The notes under the pieces are model-generated. The model made no database searches. It was not told where the DNA came from and worked only from the letters and a program-made list of their open reading frames with translations. From positions 88,652,983-88,716,982 of the forward strand of contig CP136061.1 of the NCBI GenBank assembly GCA_032622095.1: a DNA stretch of 64,000 nt, in the 5' to 3' direction. Positions 60,401 through 64,000 of this stretch are shown here, piece by piece. Position 1 is the stretch's first letter. Each line of letters opens with the position of its first letter. The position numbers and the translations under genes are program-made. Source of the stretch: Siphonodentalium dalli (lineage: Eukaryota; Mollusca; Scaphopoda; Gadilida; Siphonodentaliidae).

Positions 60401-60428
60401 GCGGCCGGAGCTTGGCAAGCCGCGGTGG

Positions 60429-60715
60429 CAGAGCTCGCGGTGTCCGTTACGTAATTAATTATCACCTCCCTAGTCCAAAATATATTCTCGAAATTGCTGC
60501 TCAAATTGGCAAATGAGCAGCATCATTTTATTTAACCGAAATTTTATCGAAATTCAACCCGTCGATTGTAAAAATTGGCCAAGAGAAAGTAAAGCTACCA
60601 ATATACCGCGATTACTCATAAAAAATAACTAATATATGGGAGTCGGAGGGAGTCGGAATGGTACCGATACACATGCATTATTTCAAGAAGGGTGCTAACT
60701 TAATACTAAACTCTA
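60429..60715 (+). repeat. dispersed repeat family R5, copy 1
   Basis: Direct repeat of 63047-63318, from GAGCTCG through CGTTACGTAATTAATTATCA to GGGTGCTAACTTAATACTAA. Only short indels separate the two. Spacing of 2.6 kb could suggest an LTR pair, but no gag/pol or primer-binding site is visible between them. Confidence 0.88.
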
Positions 60716-60719
60716 ATAT

Positions 60720-61289
60720 TTTGACAGGAACATATGACTATATATATTTATTGAATCTTATAGATTTACATCTTCCTGTTGTTAGATCGAAAATATCTTG
60801 ACGGGACCTTTGATAAATGTTCAATTTAGTTTCAATTTAGAATTTGTCTGGTATCAATGTCCGTTTAGTTTTAAACAAACCTTCGAACGTTGTGTCGGAT
60901 TAGAACCTTTCTCCAATATATTTACACGAACATATGAATATTTAATATGTATTAAAATAATAATATATTCTGACCTGATATAATTCGCTTCATAGAAACT
61001 ATTTCGATGGATGGATGGCTTCGTTTTGCTAATTATTATAATCGATATCCGTAAACAGCGCAGAGGGTTTCAGCTCAAAATGTCCCTATTTTAAATTTGA
61101 TTTTACTGCAATATTTTGTTTACAGAAATATCTTATTATGTTTTATATATATTAAACGACTAAAATATTCAAACTGATAATCGGTCGTTTCAAGCATGGC
61201 AATTATGTCCACGGAAACTTATTTATTGTCAGTTTTGTTAACCTACATGATGTGGGTGGGGTTAGGGTATTTACTGTTATTGATGACCA
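60720..61289. other. non-coding, no gene seen
   Basis: AT-rich stretch between the R5 copy and the TAA-flanked MITE; only short frames. Confidence 0.5.
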
Positions 61290-61292
61290 TAA

Positions 61293-62274
61293 GGCTGCGT
61301 TTATACTGCTGTAGAAATGTATACAGATCTGTATGAAGTCACGTGTCGCGCATTACTGTGATCACAACATGATTACTAATATTGAACGCTCGCTGATCAG
61401 TACTCTGGTAATTGACAATTTACTGCGAGTCGTGTCAGTTTAGGCCAGACATAAACATGTATCAACTATCAGCAGATAACAGCGATTTGGTATGTGCCGC
61501 ATGTATTTAAAGTGTACCCTTATACCACTTGATAATGGTTCGAAGAAAGAATGAAAATCATGCAGTTACCCTACAACACCCTTTATTTGACCAAATGTAG
61601 TAAAATTTCCAACTGATGACAATTCCAATGACAATGTTGACCAATTTAGGACAATATTGTTTTCTTAAATTACATGCAGTTTTTATATATAGCTGTTAGA
61701 CAATAAATATGATGATGATGACTGGCCACGGGGAGGGACCAGGACGCAATCTTTCCAAGTGTTGGACATTTTCAACATGACACCCGCCCCTATGATAAGG
61801 TTGGAAAATTTCCAGCTGATGGCCATTCAAGCCCAAAATTTTGATAAAAAGTAGGAAATTATGCAAATATTGGTCCGAAAACAATACCCCCCCCCCCCCC
61901 CCCCCAAATAAAATGTTTGAAAATCAAACTACAAGATCATTTTCAATCTATTGTTGGTTTGGAAATTACAACTAATGTTGTGTAAGGTATGAAATTTCCA
62001 ACCGTTGAACAAGTTGCCACGTCCCTGTCCGTGTTCAATATTCGAAATACACGGGTTGAAATGACAACGAAAACATTCGCCAAGCCCGAGTAACAATTAA
62101 TCAAAACTGATTTGCCTGTCGCAATGCTTCGGCGTTTACCGTGACGTTAGCGGACACGATTTTTGCTCACACGAACTAATACCGTTTTCTTTCTGTGTGA
62201 ATTTCTATATCAACCTGTTTACACTAGTCTGCGTGTAGATCTGTGTACATTTCTATAGCAATGTAAATGCACCC
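61293..62274. mobile_element. TAA-flanked MITE, about 1 kb
   Basis: The left end GGCTGCGTTTATACTGCT and the inverted right end GGGTGCATTTACATTGCT, then TAGAAATGTA.ACAGATCT, are inverted copies. TAA lies outside both (61290-61292, 62275-62277). It contains the inverted R4 copy. Confidence 0.8.
61745..62010 (-). repeat. dispersed repeat family R4, copy 2
   Basis: Inverted partner of 24905-25160; interrupted by a C-run at 61888-61905. Confidence 0.75.
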
Positions 62275-62279
62275 TAACC

Positions 62280-63040
62280 TGCGTGTGTACATTCGACCTC
62301 ATGTCAAGTGCCCTCCCATAAGTTTTACGATAATATTTATTTTTATATACTTTATTGAAATTAATTAACGTATGGGTCAATTCAAGTTTCAACTTTTAAA
62401 ACACAGTGGCCAGTGATTAGTTGGTCAGCTGATTATGAAACACCAGTGTTTTGAAAACACATTGGCTTCTTCATAGCATTATGATATAACACCATGCAGA
62501 CACCATCGAAAACAAAGAGGTCAGCTAAATTAAGTACAATTAGACAAATAGTGTAGATAAGGTTCGTATTGTGGCTTAGTGTGGTATTGCAAAATTTAGT
62601 TTTTTTAATTTAAATTTAAATTTTTTTAAATGATTTTTCACCAATGCAAATGAAATAGTCCTGGTAAATTCAAAAAAGAGACTAAAATTAAATTTTATTT
62701 TTTGGAAAGTTATATACATCAATACAACTATAACGGTAAGTAAAACAAGATCAGTAGGAAGACGACCAATCCTGGCCATACTGGCCCTGTACAAAACAAA
62801 TTCTCCACTTGTTAAAAGGGTGCCATTTCCTGCTATGCGTTTCAAAAAGCGGCGATGGGTGAAGTCAGCGAAAAGGAAACCGCCGATTTTTTTTATATGA
62901 GATATGGACATTTGTACTAAATTAACTCATTCGATGTCAGGTTCGGTCGTACCAAGAAGAGGATTGTTCCCCGCCTGTGCATTGGGTATGTGGCATCACA
63001 ACCACCCGCGCTTACAATGAAATATATATTTATATTGGAG
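62280..63040. other. non-coding
   Basis: A minus-strand 111-codon frame at 62911-62576 is Phe/Lys-rich with no recognised domain and probably spurious. Confidence 0.4.
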
Positions 63041-63046
63041 GAGGAG

Positions 63047-63318
63047 CTCGTGGTGTGTGCGTTACGTAATTAATTATCACCTCCATAGTCCAAATTATAT
63101 TCTCGAAATTGCTGCTCAAATGGCAAATGAGCAGCAACATTTTATTTAACGGAAATTTCATCGAAATTCAACCCGTCGATTGTGAAAATTGGCCCAGAAA
63201 AAGTAAAGACACCACCACACCGCGATTATTCATAAACAATAACTTATATATGGGAGTCGGAATGGTACCGATACACGTGCATTATTTCAAGAAGGGTGCT
63301 AACTTAATACTAAATAAA
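63047..63318 (+). repeat. dispersed repeat family R5, copy 2
   Basis: Direct partner of 60429-60715. It runs almost directly into the R2 copy at 63335. Confidence 0.88.
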
Positions 63319-63334
63319 TCGAATATATGGTACC

Positions 63335-63500
63335 GAGATGTAAATATTTACAATTGAGCGTAGTTCAGACGATGTTTTCTATGTAGTGTTACGGTCGATT
63401 TGATTCAGATTTTCGGTGATGTTAGTATAATGTTACATTCATCCAGTTGACATAGCACCTGAATGCTAACTTATCAGTTTAACGCCCCCGAAAGTTGTCC
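63335..63500 (+). repeat. dispersed repeat family R2, copy 2
   Basis: Direct partner of 1915-2090, with in-frame stops where the first copy is open. Confidence 0.8.
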
Positions 63501-64000
63501 ATAATATGTCTTTAACGGTATCGTCTCGGGGCATCAAAAATATGACATACTAACGAAGTACTTGAGCGCTATGGCATAAATGAACGGTTCGCACTTCAGT
63601 AACCTTCCTCGTTTTGTTATAGACGCGGGTGTTCAGCGCGTGTTAATTGAAATGCGAATATCCATATAACCAAAGTTATTAAAAAACATTTGTTTCCATT
63701 CCTTAGTTTTCAGTGCCTGATCACGTCAATACTATTGATATGTGATAAGATACATTGAAGACAATGACAAACATGTCACGGTCCAATATAACACGAGAAA
63801 GAGTCCGATGAATGTATCCGGTTCAATCGAAACGATGTTTAGTAAAACGATCGACCATACTCAGAAAGAACATTACAGATGTCGATGTATTGGCTGCGGA
63901 CACACGTACCACAGTAGCGATGGCATAGTAGGTGTGACAATTTGTGATGGTGGAATTTTGTGACAATTTGTTCGTCATAATTCTGTGCCATAGCTATCCA
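63501..64000. other. no confident gene
   Basis: A plus-strand frame at 63742-63963 has a Cys cluster (YRCRCIGCGH) before its stop, but no splice support or recognised family. Confidence 0.3.

Noticed and set aside
62576-62911. 111-codon minus-strand frame
   Set aside because: Low-complexity Phe/Lys-rich composition in AT-rich DNA, with no recognisable family.
60429-63318. LTR retrotransposon bounded by the R5 direct repeats
   Set aside because: No gag, protease, RT or integrase, no primer-binding site or polypurine tract seen between the repeats. Kept only as a direct-repeat observation.

Overview
This window looks like gene-poor, AT-rich nuclear DNA of an animal, most likely a marine invertebrate and plausibly a mollusc. 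There are no operons, compact gene arrays or bacterial signals. Instead there are GT-AG splice junctions, microsatellites, minisatellites and a dense, nested set of transposable elements. The mollusc guess rests on the style of the lectin/transmembrane exons and is tentative.

Only one host gene can be argued with some confidence. It is a C-type lectin on the minus strand: two CTLD exons (24360-24177 and 23668-23424) and, by matching splice phase, a possible terminal transmembrane exon (10943-10618). The donor site of the second CTLD exon lies at the edge of a 1.5-kb minisatellite (21912-23437). Its 20-bp unit is a copy of that exon/donor junction, so the intron carries dozens of perfect donor look-alikes. 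A second, weaker candidate is a plus-strand terminal exon at 49337-49553.

Layout. 1-9.9 kb: minisatellites, dispersed repeats, palindromes. 10-15 kb: putative TM exon, a hAT-like MITE, and a 3.8-kb element with about 310-bp inverted ends. 16-21.9 kb: trinucleotide repeat, dispersed repeat with a large hairpin, another inverted-repeat element. 21.9-24.4 kb: minisatellite and CTLD exons. 25.7-29.1 kb: decayed minus-strand LINE whose open reading frame passes from coiled coil to reverse transcriptase with no endonuclease. 29.95-33.71 kb: PIF/Harbinger transposon with 102-bp TIRs, TAA target duplication, a decayed MADF/BESS gene and a decayed DDE transposase. 35.2-37.0 kb: TIR element. 37.2-43.9 kb: degenerate minisatellite split by a 5.8-kb hAT-type element (8-bp duplication CTTCAAAC), itself split by a 5'-truncated LINE with an intact RT frame. 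44-52 kb: second copy of the 17-kb repeat with an extra 0.55-kb insertion, a MITE with tandem-repeat ends, and a LINE 3' remnant. 52.8-64 kb: several MITEs, including two copies of a TTAA family, two head-to-head TAA elements forming a palindrome of about 2.4 kb, and long direct repeats.

The genes do not form a pathway. The main biology is transposon nesting, repeat birth at a splice site, and presence/absence polymorphism visible between repeat copies in the same window. All calls are from reading the sequence; no searches were run.
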